A stretch of 64,000 nucleotides of DNA from Cryomorphaceae bacterium (GCA_016124575.1 WGNM01000027.1:1-64000); one strand, 5' to 3'. Shown: positions 46,826-56,909, counted from the stretch's first letter. Numbers and translations: made by a program. The notes: generated from the letters alone by a model not told the origin.

Positions 46826-48748
46826 ATGCCGAATTTTCGAATTGCATTTTCAATTCTCTCCCTATTTCTAGGAGTATGGGTTTCAGTCTGCGCAGCAGAG
46901 GAAGAGAGCTTACAAAAGATACTCGACCAGGCAGCACTGCTGCAGCAGGCTGATCCCGACTCAGCTATTCAGCTACTCAAGCGCGCTGAGGCACCCCCAC
47001 TTGGAGAAGAAACCCCAGAATATTTTGAAGTCTTGTTCAAGCTAGGAGTAATTCTTGAGCAGACCTCTGCTTACGATCAGGCCATGTTTTATCTTGATAG
47101 TGCTGAACACATCGGTCGGCGCATGGAATCGCATTTATTGATTTCCAAAGCACTGAATTCGAAAGGAGTTGTGTTTTTGAATCGAGGAGTGTATGACAGC
47201 GCCCTTGAACACTTCATTTTGGCGTTAGAAGAAGCGGAGCATACTGATTCACAAGAGGTTAAGATATCGGCAATTACCAATGCCGGACACGTTGCATTTT
47301 ATCAGGGAAACATGATTGATGCCATGGAATATTACAAGCGAGGGAAAGCGATGGCCTTATCGTTTGGCGATACATTGGCAATAGTTAGAACGATGTCGCA
47401 CGTAGCATTGGTTCACCAAGTGCAGGAGAATTACGAAGAAGCCCTCAGCATCAATGAAGAGGGATTGCGGATGTTCATCGAATCAAAACAGGGTCCTGAT
47501 TTAGTGATAGCCACTTTGTATCAGGATTTAGCTGTTTGCACCAAACATTTGGGGCAATTGGATAAAGCGAATGGGTATTTTGAGCGTGCCATTGAAGTTT
47601 GCACAAAGCTCGATAATAAAGAAGGAGTGGCGCAAGCCTATGTGAATAGAGCCATTATGTGGATTGAATCGGGCGCACCATCAAAAGCGATTCCTCAACT
47701 TAACAAGGCACTTCTGATTTGTGAATCGGTGGGTTCGAAGCAAGGGCAGATGTATAGCCACAAAAGCTTGTCGGACGCTTACGTTGCGCTGAACATGCCT
47801 GACTCTGCACTGGTCCACTACATCCGTTATCATGAGATTGGAGAGGAGATGCTGAGTAAATCGACTCAGGAGCAGTTGAACGAAATGAGAACCAAGTTCG
47901 AGACTGCAGAGAAAGAGAAGCAAATAGTAGAGCTTGAAATTGAGAAAGAACGTCAATTCATAGAGATTGAACAAAGAGACAGTGCAATTGAGCGCCTTTG
48001 GATCATTTTTGGTGCTGGATTTTTGGTTTTTAGTTTGATCATTGTTTTGTTTTTCATTTATCGCCACAACCAAGAGTTAAAACGTAAACGCCGCCGACAA
48101 AAGCAGTTTGCAGAAGAGATGATTCGCTGGCAAGAGAATGAACGAAAAAGGGTAGCGGGTGAATTGCACGACGGCATCGGGCAGAGTTTGGTGATGGTGA
48201 AGAATCACCTCCAAAAGATTCGTGGAACTTTTGAGGAAGACAGTGAGCTTTCGGTCATGCAGAAAGTTGAAGACGCTGTTGCGGATACCATTCAAGAAGT
48301 TAGGCAGATCAGCTATTCTTTACGTCCGTTTCACCTCGAAATTCTTGGTTTGGAAGGCAGTATCAATGAACTTTTAAAAGACATTGAGATCACCACCCAG
48401 TTGCATGTTGAGAGCAGACTTGAAGGACTAGATGGTGCCTTCGGGAAAGAATCAGAGATCCACGTTTTTAGGATGATACAAGAAGGGTTGCAGAACATTG
48501 TTAAGCATGCAAAGGCGACAAAGGTGTCTTGTGAAGTTAAAGATCTGGGAGATCGCTTGCGTATTTATATTGCTGATGATGGACATGGTTTCGATGTTTC
48601 GCATGTATTTGCAAAAGTATCTGGCCTGGGCCTTCTCGGTATGAAAGAACGCGTAGATTTTCTAGGTGGCGAATTCCAAATTGACTCCACGCATGGGAAA
48701 GGCAGTAGTTTAGTTTTCATTCTTCCAAAAAGCGCACAGCATGATTAA
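46826..48748 (+). CDS. TPR-containing sensor histidine kinase, NarX/DesK-like
   Basis: 640 residues: signal peptide, then six or seven periplasmic TPR repeats (about residues 30-340), a coiled coil (about 350-390), one membrane helix (about 392-412, IIFGAGFLVFSLIIVLFFIY), a HisKA_3 dimerisation domain with phospho-acceptor His448 (ELHDGIGQS), and a HATPase domain with N-box EGLQNIVKHA and GLGLLGMKERV. Such TPR kinases are common in Bacteroidota; the signal is unknown. The stop overlaps the start of its regulator gene by 8 bases, so the two form one unit. Confidence 0.93.
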   Translation: MPNFRIAFSILSLFLGVWVSVCAAEEESLQKILDQAALLQQADPDSAIQLLKRAEAPPLGEETPEYFEVLFKLGVILEQTSAYDQAMFYLDSAEHIGRRMESHLLISKALNSKGVVFLNRGVYDSALEHFILALEEAEHTDSQEVKISAITNAGHVAFYQGNMIDAMEYYKRGKAMALSFGDTLAIVRTMSHVALVHQVQENYEEALSINEEGLRMFIESKQGPDLVIATLYQDLAVCTKHLGQLDKANGYFERAIEVCTKLDNKEGVAQAYVNRAIMWIESGAPSKAIPQLNKALLICESVGSKQGQMYSHKSLSDAYVALNMPDSALVHYIRYHEIGEEMLSKSTQEQLNEMRTKFETAEKEKQIVELEIEKERQFIEIEQRDSAIERLWIIFGAGFLVFSLIIVLFFIYRHNQELKRKRRRQKQFAEEMIRWQENERKRVAGELHDGIGQSLVMVKNHLQKIRGTFEEDSELSVMQKVEDAVADTIQEVRQISYSLRPFHLEILGLEGSINELLKDIEITTQLHVESRLEGLDGAFGKESEIHVFRMIQEGLQNIVKHAKATKVSCEVKDLGDRLRIYIADDGHGFDVSHVFAKVSGLGLLGMKERVDFLGGEFQIDSTHGKGSSLVFILPKSAQHD

Positions 48749-49403
48749 AAGAATCATCATCGTAGATGATCATCCCATCTTTTTAAAAGGACTTGCTGAA
48801 GTAATTCAGGAAGATCAAAAAAATTGTGTTGTTGATTTAGCTCACGACGGACAAGAAGCCATTCAACTTGTTAAAATCATGCGGCCGCATTTGGTGATTC
48901 TGGATCTTGAAATGCCCGGAATGAATGGTTTGGAATTGTCGCGTCAGCTGGAAGCCAATTTTCCCGAAATCAAGAAAGTGATGCTTACCATGCACAACAA
49001 TCCAACGGCGTTAGATTTGGCCATGGAAAGCAATGTGATGGGCTATGTATTGAAAGAAAATGCCGTAACTGAAATACGAAGCTGTATAGAAGCGGTATTT
49101 GAAGACAAAACCTACATCAGTCCGCAGATGCGCGAATCATTGCGCAAGCGATCAGTGAAACAAGATGGACGAATTTCAGATTTAACACCGACAGAATTAA
49201 GGGTTTTGGGCATGATAGCTCAAAACATGACCTCACGCAGTATTGCTGACGAGTTGTATATCAGCGAGAAAACAGTGAGCAATCACCGTCAGAACATAGC
49301 CTTGAAATTGGGATTAAAAGGAGTACACATGCTCTTGCGCTATGCACTCGAAAATCAAGGTGTGTTGAAGATGGTGGCGAAAAACGACACCAATCATTCT
49401 TGA
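48741..49403 (+). CDS. NarL/FixJ family response regulator
   Basis: 220 residues: a receiver with D9/D10 and phospho-acceptor D55 (VILDLEMPG), T in VMLTMHNN, K in YVLKENA, followed by a LuxR-type helix-turn-helix (LTPTELRVLGMIAQN to YISEKTVSNHRQNI). It is the cognate partner of the TPR kinase, whose gene it overlaps. The last 10 bases overlap the converging TPR lipoprotein gene. Confidence 0.94.
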   Translation: MIKRIIIVDDHPIFLKGLAEVIQEDQKNCVVDLAHDGQEAIQLVKIMRPHLVILDLEMPGMNGLELSRQLEANFPEIKKVMLTMHNNPTALDLAMESNVMGYVLKENAVTEIRSCIEAVFEDKTYISPQMRESLRKRSVKQDGRISDLTPTELRVLGMIAQNMTSRSIADELYISEKTVSNHRQNIALKLGLKGVHMLLRYALENQGVLKMVAKNDTNHS

Positions 49404-50014
49404 CGATCAAGCAATTGGTTGAGTAGCTCTACTTTCGATATGCCTTCAAAGCACATCGGGTTGTTGTTGCAGACGTATTGAACGAAAGGATCTTCAGGGC
49501 TATCAGCCATCATTTCTTTCATCATTTGAATGGCTTCTGGTTGATCGAGCATAAACATTGCAACTGCTTTGTTTACGGCATCTTGCGTTGTGAATTCTCC
49601 ACCACTCGTTTGCCGACTTGAAAATCCTTCAAGTGCACGTGAATAGTACGATTTGGCTCGATTTTCTTCTGCCAAACGATCGTGTAACAATCCCATTTGA
49701 AGAAAAACTTCAGGCTGTGTTTCGTTGATCGCTATGGATTGATGCAATTCTGCAACTGCTTTATCGTATCGCTTGTTGCTGCTTAAAATCATCGCCTTGG
49801 TGTTGTGAACCAAGTAAAACGAAGGATCGATTTTCGCTGCTTTGTCGAGCATCGCCAGCGCACTATCAGGCTTTGTTCTGTATAAGTTGAGAGCAGATCG
49901 TTGAAGAGCCTTCGCTTCTGGGTTAAAAGGATCAACTGCTTCGTTGTTGCCGCATGATGAAATCAAGACGATCAACGAAAGTGCTAGAGAAATACGCGTA
50001 AGAAAAATAGACAT
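49394..50014 (-). CDS. TPR lipoprotein
   Basis: 206 residues from the ATG at 50014, which precedes a lipoprotein signal (LIVLISSC, Cys18); the frame is open to 50077 inside serA. Three or four TPR units follow (LNLYRTKPDSALAMLDKA, FYLVHNTKAMILSS, EVFLQMGLLHDRLAEENRA). It is downstream of serA by 16 bases and likely shares its transcript. Role unknown; TPR lipoproteins are protein-protein adaptors. Confidence 0.82.
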   Translation of the reverse strand: MSIFLTRISLALSLIVLISSCGNNEAVDPFNPEAKALQRSALNLYRTKPDSALAMLDKAAKIDPSFYLVHNTKAMILSSNKRYDKAVAELHQSIAINETQPEVFLQMGLLHDRLAEENRAKSYYSRALEGFSSRQTSGGEFTTQDAVNKAVAMFMLDQPEAIQMMKEMMADSPEDPFVQYVCNNNPMCFEGISKVELLNQLLDRQE

Positions 50015-50030
50015 CCGGTTTGTTTTATTC

Positions 50031-50996
50031 TTAGGCTTGTACGCCAAACATGGCAATAATGTTATCAGCAAGTTCAAGTCCGATGCGATCTTGTGCTTCT
50101 AAGGTAGCTGCACCCACGTGAGGCGTCAAACTAATGCGCGGATGAGAAAGCAGGTCTTGACGTGGAGTAGGTTCATTTTCAAATACATCCAACGCCGCAG
50201 CGGCTATATGTCCGCTATTCAACCCATCCAAAAGCGCATTTTCATCAATGGATCCACCGCGAGCAGTGTTCACAAGGTAGACGCCTTTTTTCGTCATTGC
50301 CAATTCTTCAGCACGAAGAATAGCACGGCCACCATCTTGTTTCGGAACGTGCAGGGTAATCATATCGGCATTGGCCAGCAGATCGTGGAATTCTACTTGT
50401 TCGACATTGACATCGATACTACCAAAACCAGAAATATTGAGTTTTACTGGAGTATGAGAAGGCACACGGTCATAGGCGATCACATTCATTCCACAACCCA
50501 AAGCGTATGATGCCACTTCACGTCCGATTCTCCCAAAACCTATAATACCTAAAGTTTTACCTCTAAGCTCAGCCCCTTTTCCATACTTCTTTTTCAGTGC
50601 AGCAAATTCTGCAAGTCCGTTTGTAGGCATCTGGCGGTTGCTATCGTACAACGAGCGCACCATATCAAACAATTGCGCCATCACCAATTCGGCAACTGAT
50701 CCCGAAGAAGAGCCAGGTGTGTTGAAGACATTTATTCCTTTTTCTCGTCCGTAAGCAACGTCAATATTGTCCATGCCCACGCCACCGCGGCCAATAAACT
50801 TCAGGTTCGGACATTGGTCTATTACCTCTTTACGCACAGTTGTAGCGCTGCGAACAAGCACGCCAACATACCCTTCAGCGTTGATTGCGTTGGCGAGTTG
50901 ATCTTGCGGTACCATTTCAGTGATAACCGTAAATCCTGCAGCTTCTAGCGCATCTTTTCCGCTTTTGCTTATTCCGTCGTTTGCTAAAATCTTCAT
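50031..50996 (-). CDS. serA: D-3-phosphoglycerate dehydrogenase
   Basis: 321 residues, the short form without the C-terminal ACT or ASB regulatory domains. NAD-binding GIIGFGRIGRE, and the catalytic triad Arg (VNTARGG), Glu (DVFENEP), His (LTPHVGAAT). It oxidises 3-phosphoglycerate to 3-phosphohydroxypyruvate, the first step of serine synthesis. It starts 3 bases after serC, so both steps are transcribed together. Confidence 0.93.
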   Translation of the reverse strand: MKILANDGISKSGKDALEAAGFTVITEMVPQDQLANAINAEGYVGVLVRSATTVRKEVIDQCPNLKFIGRGGVGMDNIDVAYGREKGINVFNTPGSSSGSVAELVMAQLFDMVRSLYDSNRQMPTNGLAEFAALKKKYGKGAELRGKTLGIIGFGRIGREVASYALGCGMNVIAYDRVPSHTPVKLNISGFGSIDVNVEQVEFHDLLANADMITLHVPKQDGGRAILRAEELAMTKKGVYLVNTARGGSIDENALLDGLNSGHIAAAALDVFENEPTPRQDLLSHPRISLTPHVGAATLEAQDRIGLELADNIIAMFGVQA

Positions 50997-50999
50997 TTC

Positions 51000-52073
51000 T
51001 TATCCATTTACTCGGGCCAATTCAGCCATTACATCTGCCAATACTTGTACACTTTCAACCGGCAATGCGTTGTACATCGACGCACGGTATCCACCAACTG
51101 AGCGGTGACCTTTTAAACCTGATATTCCAGCAGCTTTCCACATGCTGTCGAAAGTTTCCGACAAGCTTTCGTCATTCAACATGAACGTTGCATTCATATG
51201 AGAGCGGCTATCTGCGGTAGCGTGACCTTTAAAAAGTGGATTGCTATCGATGGCATTGTACATCACCCGAGCCTTTTCGTTGTTGCGTTTTTCGATGGCG
51301 TCAACACCACCCAAGTCGCGCATCCAGCGGAGCGTCAGCATACTCACATAGATAGGGAATACAGGAGGCGTATTCAGCATTGAATCTTTGCTGATGTGTT
51401 TTTCGAGATCAAGGTAGGTTGGTATTTTACGACCTGTTTTACCAAGTTGCTCTTTGTCTATGATGTACACCACAGTTCCAGCAGGACCCATATTTTTCTG
51501 TGCACCTGCATATATCATCGCAAAATCATCGGCTTTGATGCGTTTTGAGAAGATATCAGAACTCATGTCGCACACCACCGGGATGTCGCTTTTTGGAAAA
51601 TCCTGAAACTGTGTACCGTAAATTGTATTGTTCGAAGTGAAGTGCAAGTATGCAGCATCGTTTGGAACGACAATGTTTTTTGGGATGTGGTTGTATCCAG
51701 AATCCGCAGAGCTGGCGATAACATCGACATCGCCAAGCAGTTTCGCTTCTTTTATCGCACCGCTGGCCCAAGTGCCCGTGTCGATATACGCAGCTTTTGC
51801 CCCTACTGGTAAGTAGTTGTAAGCAGTGGTCAAAAAGCCTAAAGTTGCGCCACCTTGCAGAAAAAGCACCTCGTACCGTTCTGGCAGCTCGAGCAACTCT
51901 TTCACGAGAGACCGCGCTTCTTCCATAACATCAACGAAAGGTTTGCTGCGGTGCGATATTTCAATGAGAGAAAGTCCAGAGTTGTTGAAGTCTACCACTG
52001 CGCGTGAAGCTTCTTCGAGAACTGATTGAGGCAGAATGCAAGGACCTGCCGAGAAGTTGTGTACCTTATTCAT
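51000..52073 (-). CDS. serC: Phosphoserine aminotransferase
   Basis: 357 residues from MNKVHNFSAGP at 52073; an upstream in-frame ATG (52094) gives an extra 7 residues without family likeness. Class V aminotransferase fold, PLP Lys193 in GAQKNMGPAG, and the C-terminal SRSHMNATFML and GHRSVGGYRASMYNALP. It converts phosphohydroxypyruvate to phosphoserine (and acts in pyridoxine synthesis). The serB step is not in the window. Confidence 0.95.
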   Translation of the reverse strand: MNKVHNFSAGPCILPQSVLEEASRAVVDFNNSGLSLIEISHRSKPFVDVMEEARSLVKELLELPERYEVLFLQGGATLGFLTTAYNYLPVGAKAAYIDTGTWASGAIKEAKLLGDVDVIASSADSGYNHIPKNIVVPNDAAYLHFTSNNTIYGTQFQDFPKSDIPVVCDMSSDIFSKRIKADDFAMIYAGAQKNMGPAGTVVYIIDKEQLGKTGRKIPTYLDLEKHISKDSMLNTPPVFPIYVSMLTLRWMRDLGGVDAIEKRNNEKARVMYNAIDSNPLFKGHATADSRSHMNATFMLNDESLSETFDSMWKAAGISGLKGHRSVGGYRASMYNALPVESVQVLADVMAELARVNG

Positions 52074-52185
52074 GGGTGAATTTTCTGACCACAAAAGTCT
52101 GAATTTTAACGTGGCCAGACGTTAATACATCGTGTTTTTTTCCTCTTTTTTTCCTGCGCACGGCAGGGATGTGAAAGCGAGTGTT

Positions 52186-52860
52186 CTAATCAACCAGATT
52201 TAGAAACTTCAGCTTGTTTCTTTGAAGCACGATCATCTCTTGGAGTCGGATGAAATTTCGCTGATCGAAGCAGAATTCATAGGCAAAAAGCAGAAAATCC
52301 AAACGGTAGGTTTCGTCGTCTAAATTGAGAGCAACTTCACCGATTTGTTGTGTGGTAAGACAATATTCAGGAACAGATCGCTTCATGAAACTGAGGCGTT
52401 GGCGTTCAAAAGCAATTTCTTCGATTTGTTGATTGAGGATGTTCAATCGGGAAGTGGTGCATGGAAATGAACAGGCCGTATTTGGCGCATTGAACGATTG
52501 GACATCCAAGGCGCTGCCTTGACCGCCTGAGAGACCAAAGATGGCCATGAATTCATCTTGACTCTTGGCAATGGAAAGTGCATAAGCTTGTCCTTCAATC
52601 AAGAAAACATTCATGCGCAGGTGAGTTAAAGCGCTGTCTGACAGGGCAATATCAATTAAACACTCACCACTTGGCAGTGAGTCAATGCTTGCAGATACAT
52701 TCACATCGGTGCCGTGTGCGCCATTGATGAAAATAGAGCCTGAGAGTTCGGGCATCGCCACAGACAGCGACGTATTGAAAGATTGCGCTTGCGAAGAAAC
52801 AAACGCAAGCAAGAGGAGAGGAATAAAAAGAAATTGAATTTTCAGATAACCGTTCAACAT
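52186..52860 (-). CDS. Exported protein with DUF4476-like C-terminus
   Basis: 224 residues from ATG 52860, with a signal peptide (core IQFLFIPLLLLAFVSS, cut near AQA). The second half has the pattern TTQQIGEVALNLDDETYRLD then FLLFAYEFCFDQRNF, close to the DUF4476 helical motif. Function unknown. It starts 2 bases after the flippase gene and is probably co-transcribed with it. Confidence 0.75.
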   Translation of the reverse strand: MLNGYLKIQFLFIPLLLLAFVSSQAQSFNTSLSVAMPELSGSIFINGAHGTDVNVSASIDSLPSGECLIDIALSDSALTHLRMNVFLIEGQAYALSIAKSQDEFMAIFGLSGGQGSALDVQSFNAPNTACSFPCTTSRLNILNQQIEEIAFERQRLSFMKRSVPEYCLTTQQIGEVALNLDDETYRLDFLLFAYEFCFDQRNFIRLQEMIVLQRNKLKFLNLVD

Positions 52861-52862
52861 GT

Positions 52863-54380
52863 TTACTTTTTCCAACGCTTTTTTAATGCTTGAACAGGCA
52901 AACGTGAGGCCAATTCATCGAGGATATCGTCTTTACCCTGTTTAAAGACAAAAGGTGCGAACCAAGCGACTATTCCGAGAGCAAGCATGTTTACGAATAG
53001 CCCCATGAAAAGTTTAACAAATTGATTGTCGCCTATGTTTCCGTTTATTTTCAATGCAATGTATGAAGACACTGCTACGACAAGGCTGATGAGCAAGGCG
53101 GGGACAAATTTTTTGATCAGACGGTTTGGTTTTAGGTCGACCAAATGAAGCGAGAACCCCATGATCAATACAAATTGGATAACGACAGCCAGCACCAGCG
53201 CCCATGCCACGCCATGCAGTCCGCTTTTTAAACCGAAATATGTGCCGATAGCGACGCAGATTAGGAAAGAAGCCTTGATAAGACTGGCAGTGTAGACCCG
53301 ATCCATGGCGCGAACGATAGAGTCAGCGATTTTGATTACCGACCTGAAACCGACAGTAGCGAAGAGGATTTGCACCAGAGGCACAGCGTCGAGGTATTTT
53401 GGTCCGAGGAAGAGAACCGTTATTTGTTCTGCGAAGAAGATCATAAACACACTACCTGGGATTACCAAGATAGCGATGTGGTAAACGGCGCTTAGGAAAG
53501 CCCTTTGCATGCGTGCTTTATCGTCTTGCAGTTGCGACAAGCCTGAGAACATTACACTATCAGACAGTTTGCCGAGTACCGTGATGGGCAGCCCCATGAG
53601 ATAAACCGACCGATCGTAGATTCCCGTGTTTCGCCAACGGTCCATATCGCCAACGGCAAAATCAGTTTGCGCATATTTCCCCACGATCAGCGTATCGACT
53701 TTGGTAGCAGCGTAGTTGAACATATTGAACAGCGTGCTACCGCCACCGTATCGGATCATATCTTTTGTTGTTTCCCAGTTCCATGACATGCCGATTTTAA
53801 CCGGTTTGTAAATCCAGTAGAGAATCGTCATCAGCGTATTTTGAGAAAGCAGAGCGAAAACGTAGGCCCACAGATCGTAGCCATTGAATGCCAAGCCGAG
53901 ACCCACGCCCAAGTTTCCGATTGTCATGGCAGTTGTTGAGCTGAAGAACAGCTTTTTGAACTCCATTTCTTTGATTATCATGCTTCTGGGCACGATGGCG
54001 AGGGCGGAGATGAAGAAGCTCAAGCTGATCCACCTTAAGACAGAAGTGAGGGGCGGGTGTTCGTAGTATTCAGCCACCGATGGTGCGAGGAGGTACATAC
54101 CCAAAGTGAAAGAGATACCCAGGATAACTGAAATGAAGAAAGCGCCATTGAGGTGTTCTTGCGTCAGGTTTTTCCGTTGTATCAGCGCTGGGCCGATGCC
54201 TATTTGCGAGAATATTTCGATGAATCCGACAACCACCAAAGCGATGGCCATGACACCGAAGGCTTCTTCACTTATTTGGCGGGCGAGTATAGAAATGAAG
54301 ACAAGTTGCAGGATAACCTGGCTTGTGACATTCAGCGCTTGCCACCCAAATGATTTTATGAATTTTTCGCGTATGCTCAC
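52863..54380 (-). CDS. MOP-superfamily lipid-linked oligosaccharide flippase (Wzx-like)
   Basis: 505 residues with about 14 membrane helices, of the polysaccharide transporter (WzxC-like) family. The N-terminus (FIKSFGWQALNVTSQVILQLVFISILARQ and LGPSDFGVMA-like ISEEAFGVMAIALV) matches the family. It should move undecaprenyl-linked glycan units across the inner membrane. No other glycan genes lie beside it, so the substrate is unknown. It begins a short unit with the DUF4476-like gene. Confidence 0.9.
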   Translation of the reverse strand: MSIREKFIKSFGWQALNVTSQVILQLVFISILARQISEEAFGVMAIALVVVGFIEIFSQIGIGPALIQRKNLTQEHLNGAFFISVILGISFTLGMYLLAPSVAEYYEHPPLTSVLRWISLSFFISALAIVPRSMIIKEMEFKKLFFSSTTAMTIGNLGVGLGLAFNGYDLWAYVFALLSQNTLMTILYWIYKPVKIGMSWNWETTKDMIRYGGGSTLFNMFNYAATKVDTLIVGKYAQTDFAVGDMDRWRNTGIYDRSVYLMGLPITVLGKLSDSVMFSGLSQLQDDKARMQRAFLSAVYHIAILVIPGSVFMIFFAEQITVLFLGPKYLDAVPLVQILFATVGFRSVIKIADSIVRAMDRVYTASLIKASFLICVAIGTYFGLKSGLHGVAWALVLAVVIQFVLIMGFSLHLVDLKPNRLIKKFVPALLISLVVAVSSYIALKINGNIGDNQFVKLFMGLFVNMLALGIVAWFAPFVFKQGKDDILDELASRLPVQALKKRWKK

Positions 54381-54477
54381 GGGGAATTGCTGTGCGAAGA
54401 TAGGTTTTCAATTGTGTGCATTCAAAAGAAAAGCGAATAATCCTTTTTCGACGAGCTTGGAGGAAAGTAGAAAGCAT

Positions 54478-54507
54478 AAAAAAGTCGGCTCAGGCCGACT
54501 TTTTTCC
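54478..54507 (-). terminator. Terminator after rny
   Basis: AAGTCGGC/GCCGACTT stem with a short TCA loop, flanked by A-run and T-run. It lies 15 bases after the rny stop on minus and separates the rny unit from the flippase gene. Confidence 0.88.
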
Positions 54508-54522
54508 ATTGCGTTGTGCGGA

Positions 54523-56064
54523 TTATCGCGCGTAGTTTACTGCTCGTTTTTCGCGAATCACCGTAATTTTGATTTGACCAGGGTAGGTCATTTCCGTTTG
54601 AATTTTTTGCGAAAGATCGAAAGAGATTTGATCCGCTTGTTGATCGGTAACTTGATCGCTTTCTACCATAACACGCAGTTCACGTCCGGCTTGAATAGCG
54701 TACGACTTCGTTACCCCTGGAAACTCTAGAGCCAAGTTTTCGAGGTCTTTCAAGCGTTGGATGTAGCTTTCAACCACTTCTCGTCGGGCACCTGGTCGAG
54801 CACCAGAGATGGCATCACACACCTGGATGATAGGAGAAAGCAGGGTTGTCATTTCCATTTCATCGTGGTGCGCACCAATGGCGTTGATGATGTCTGGTTT
54901 TTCACCGTATTTCTCAGCCAGTTTAGCACCGAGCACAGCGTGCGGCATTTCAGATTCTTCATCGAACACCTTACCGATATCGTGTAATAGTCCAGCTCGT
55001 TTCGCTGCTTTCGCGTTTAGTCCGAGTTCGGCAGCCATTACAGCCGATAGGTTAGCTACCTCGCGTGAGTGTTGCAAAAGGTTTTGACCGTAAGAAGAGC
55101 GGTATTTCATACGTCCAACCATTCTGATCAATTCAGAGTGCAGGTTGTGAATACCCAGATCGATGCAGGTACGTTTACCGACCTCCATGATTTCTTCTTC
55201 GATGTTTTTGCGTGTTTTGTTTACAATTTCCTCGATACGAGCGGGGTGGATACGACCATCGCTCACCAATTGGTGCATTGACAATCGCGCGATTTCGCGT
55301 CGCACAGGATCGAAGCAAGAGAGGATGATAGCTTCAGGAGTGTCGTCGACAATGATTTCAACACCAGTAGCTGCTTCTATTGCACGGATATTTCTTCCTT
55401 CACGACCAATGATACGACCTTTGATATCGTCGTTTTCGATATTAAATACCGAAACCGAGTTTTCGATAGCGTGTTCAGTGGCAACGCGTTGGATAGACTG
55501 AATGATGATTTTTTTCGCTTCAGCGTTTGCTTTCAGCTTTGCGTCATCGAGTATTTCTTGAATTTGGTGGCTAGCCATGGCGCGGGCTTCTTGTTTGAGC
55601 TCGTCCATGAGTTTAGCCTTAGCTTCTTCTTGAGAGATACCGCTGATTTCTTCGAGAATGGCAACAGATTTCAGGTGAGCTTTTTCGAGATCGCCTTGTT
55701 TTTTCTCAACAATTTCTAATTGTTTTGAGAGGTTTTCGCGCACCTTTTGCAGATCAGTTTCGGTGCGTTTGTTTTGTTCAATTTGCTTAGAGAGCTGTGA
55801 TTCGCGTGCTTTAATGCGGTCTTCGCCAGACTGAACTTTTTTGTTTCTTTCCTTTAATTCTCGGCTATGTTCTTCTTTCAGCGCGAGGAATTTCTCTTTT
55901 GCTTGAAGTATTTTGGCTTGTTTAACATTTTCGCCTTTTTCTTCGGCTTCGCGGACGATTTCTTGGGCTTTTTTATCGAGTAGTTTGGTGAAGAGAAGGT
56001 AGGCCAGTCCGGTACCTATCACTACTCCTGCTATAGCCCCAATGGCTATTGGTAATAATTCCAT
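54523..56064 (-). CDS. rny: Ribonuclease Y
   Basis: 513 residues, the normal length. N-terminal membrane helix (residues 4-25), long coiled coil (about 30-190, rich in Lys/Glu), KH domain ([21 protein letters not shown] near 215) and HD domain with [18 protein letters not shown]. It is a membrane-bound endoribonuclease that starts mRNA decay. It follows zapA by 35 bases and ends at a strong terminator. Confidence 0.97.
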   Translation of the reverse strand: MELLPIAIGAIAGVVIGTGLAYLLFTKLLDKKAQEIVREAEEKGENVKQAKILQAKEKFLALKEEHSRELKERNKKVQSGEDRIKARESQLSKQIEQNKRTETDLQKVRENLSKQLEIVEKKQGDLEKAHLKSVAILEEISGISQEEAKAKLMDELKQEARAMASHQIQEILDDAKLKANAEAKKIIIQSIQRVATEHAIENSVSVFNIENDDIKGRIIGREGRNIRAIEAATGVEIIVDDTPEAIILSCFDPVRREIARLSMHQLVSDGRIHPARIEEIVNKTRKNIEEEIMEVGKRTCIDLGIHNLHSELIRMVGRMKYRSSYGQNLLQHSREVANLSAVMAAELGLNAKAAKRAGLLHDIGKVFDEESEMPHAVLGAKLAEKYGEKPDIINAIGAHHDEMEMTTLLSPIIQVCDAISGARPGARREVVESYIQRLKDLENLALEFPGVTKSYAIQAGRELRVMVESDQVTDQQADQISFDLSQKIQTEMTYPGQIKITVIREKRAVNYAR

Positions 56065-56099
56065 ACAAGTTCTAAATGTGGCACATCAGACACATTAAG

Positions 56100-56381
56100 T
56101 TAGGCGAGAGCATCTTGTAGTTGTTTGCGTATATCTTCCAACTCGGATAGTAGGGAGTTATCTACCGGTTGTTTTTGAGCTTTCAGCGCCAAAGTGGCCA
56201 TTTGGAGGGCAGTCATGGCAATAAGATCTTGACGATCTTTCACTGCGTAGTTTTCCTGAAAGAATTTCACGTTATCGTCTACCTTTTTCGCGGCTTCACG
56301 GATCAGTTCCTCCTCATCACGTTTTATAGTGAGAGGATATTGCCGTCCGGCTATTTTCACTTTGATAGACAACTCACTCAT
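56100..56381 (-). CDS. zapA: Cell division protein ZapA
   Basis: 93 residues. The N-terminal beta hairpin (ELSIKVKIAGRQYPLTI) and the helical dimer region (EELIREAAKKVDDNVKFFQEN, then DLIAMTALQMATLALKAQ) match ZapA, which bundles FtsZ filaments at the division ring. It lies 6 bases after a small coiled-coil gene and upstream of rny, a recurring order in Bacteroidota. Confidence 0.93.
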   Translation of the reverse strand: MSELSIKVKIAGRQYPLTIKRDEEELIREAAKKVDDNVKFFQENYAVKDRQDLIAMTALQMATLALKAQKQPVDNSLLSELEDIRKQLQDALA

Positions 56382-56387
56382 GCGTGT

Positions 56388-56666
56388 TTATTTATGAAGG
56401 AGCGCAATACACTTGTCGATTTCTCTCACCAACTCATTGATCTTTTGTTTAGCATCAGAATGTTCTTCAGTGCCGGTCAATGTTTTAGCGATTTTTAGGG
56501 TTTTGTTAGATTCTTCTAACGCCTCGATTTCACGTTCCTTATTCATCAGCGACAGACGCAGATCATCAACTTGGGCATTCAATTCTTCAATTTTACTTTG
56601 AAGCATCAAACGTTCATCCAGCAAGCTAGAGACATGGTGTTTAATATCGGAGACTAAGCGGTTCAT
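56388..56666 (-). CDS. Small coiled-coil protein upstream of zapA
   Basis: 92 residues, mostly one continuous coiled coil (about 15-60, heptads in LQSKIEELNAQVDDLRLSLM). It recalls ZapB in shape, but sequence likeness cannot be judged by eye. Its place 6 bases before zapA makes a role in cell division likely. First gene of the unit with zapA and rny. Confidence 0.8.
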   Translation of the reverse strand: MNRLVSDIKHHVSSLLDERLMLQSKIEELNAQVDDLRLSLMNKEREIEALEESNKTLKIAKTLTGTEEHSDAKQKINELVREIDKCIALLHK

Positions 56667-56909
56667 CTAATTCGTAAAAAGTCTAACGACCCATGCAAAA
56701 GTAAGAATGAATTTGTGATTTACAGGAATGAATTTACAAATCCCCTTAACCGCAGCGCGTTAATAAGTCTAAACAACTTGATACCCTAAGATTTATCAGC
56801 CAGAAGCGAGTGAGAAGGCATCAGAAACCAGTACCGATAAATAGCGAAGTGTCAACAACTTTAGGCAATTCAAGCGGATGTAGATAAAGTAGCAGCCTAT
56901 TTTCGCGTT
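56667..56909. other. Intergenic region between division unit and M23 gene
   Basis: 243 bases without a convincing ORF. The only feature I see is TATTTTCG at 56898-56905, a -7-like element for the peptidase gene. 6S RNA is known next to zapA in some proteobacteria, but I cannot see the required long bulged hairpin here. Confidence 0.5.
56898..56905 (+). promoter_or_regulatory. -7-like element TATTTTCG
   Basis: Lies 5 bases before ATG 56910 and 14 before ATG 56919, so it favours the second ATG or a leaderless transcript. Confidence 0.4.

Noticed and set aside
56667-56909. 6S RNA beside zapA
   Set aside because: No long hairpin with central bulge is visible on either strand.
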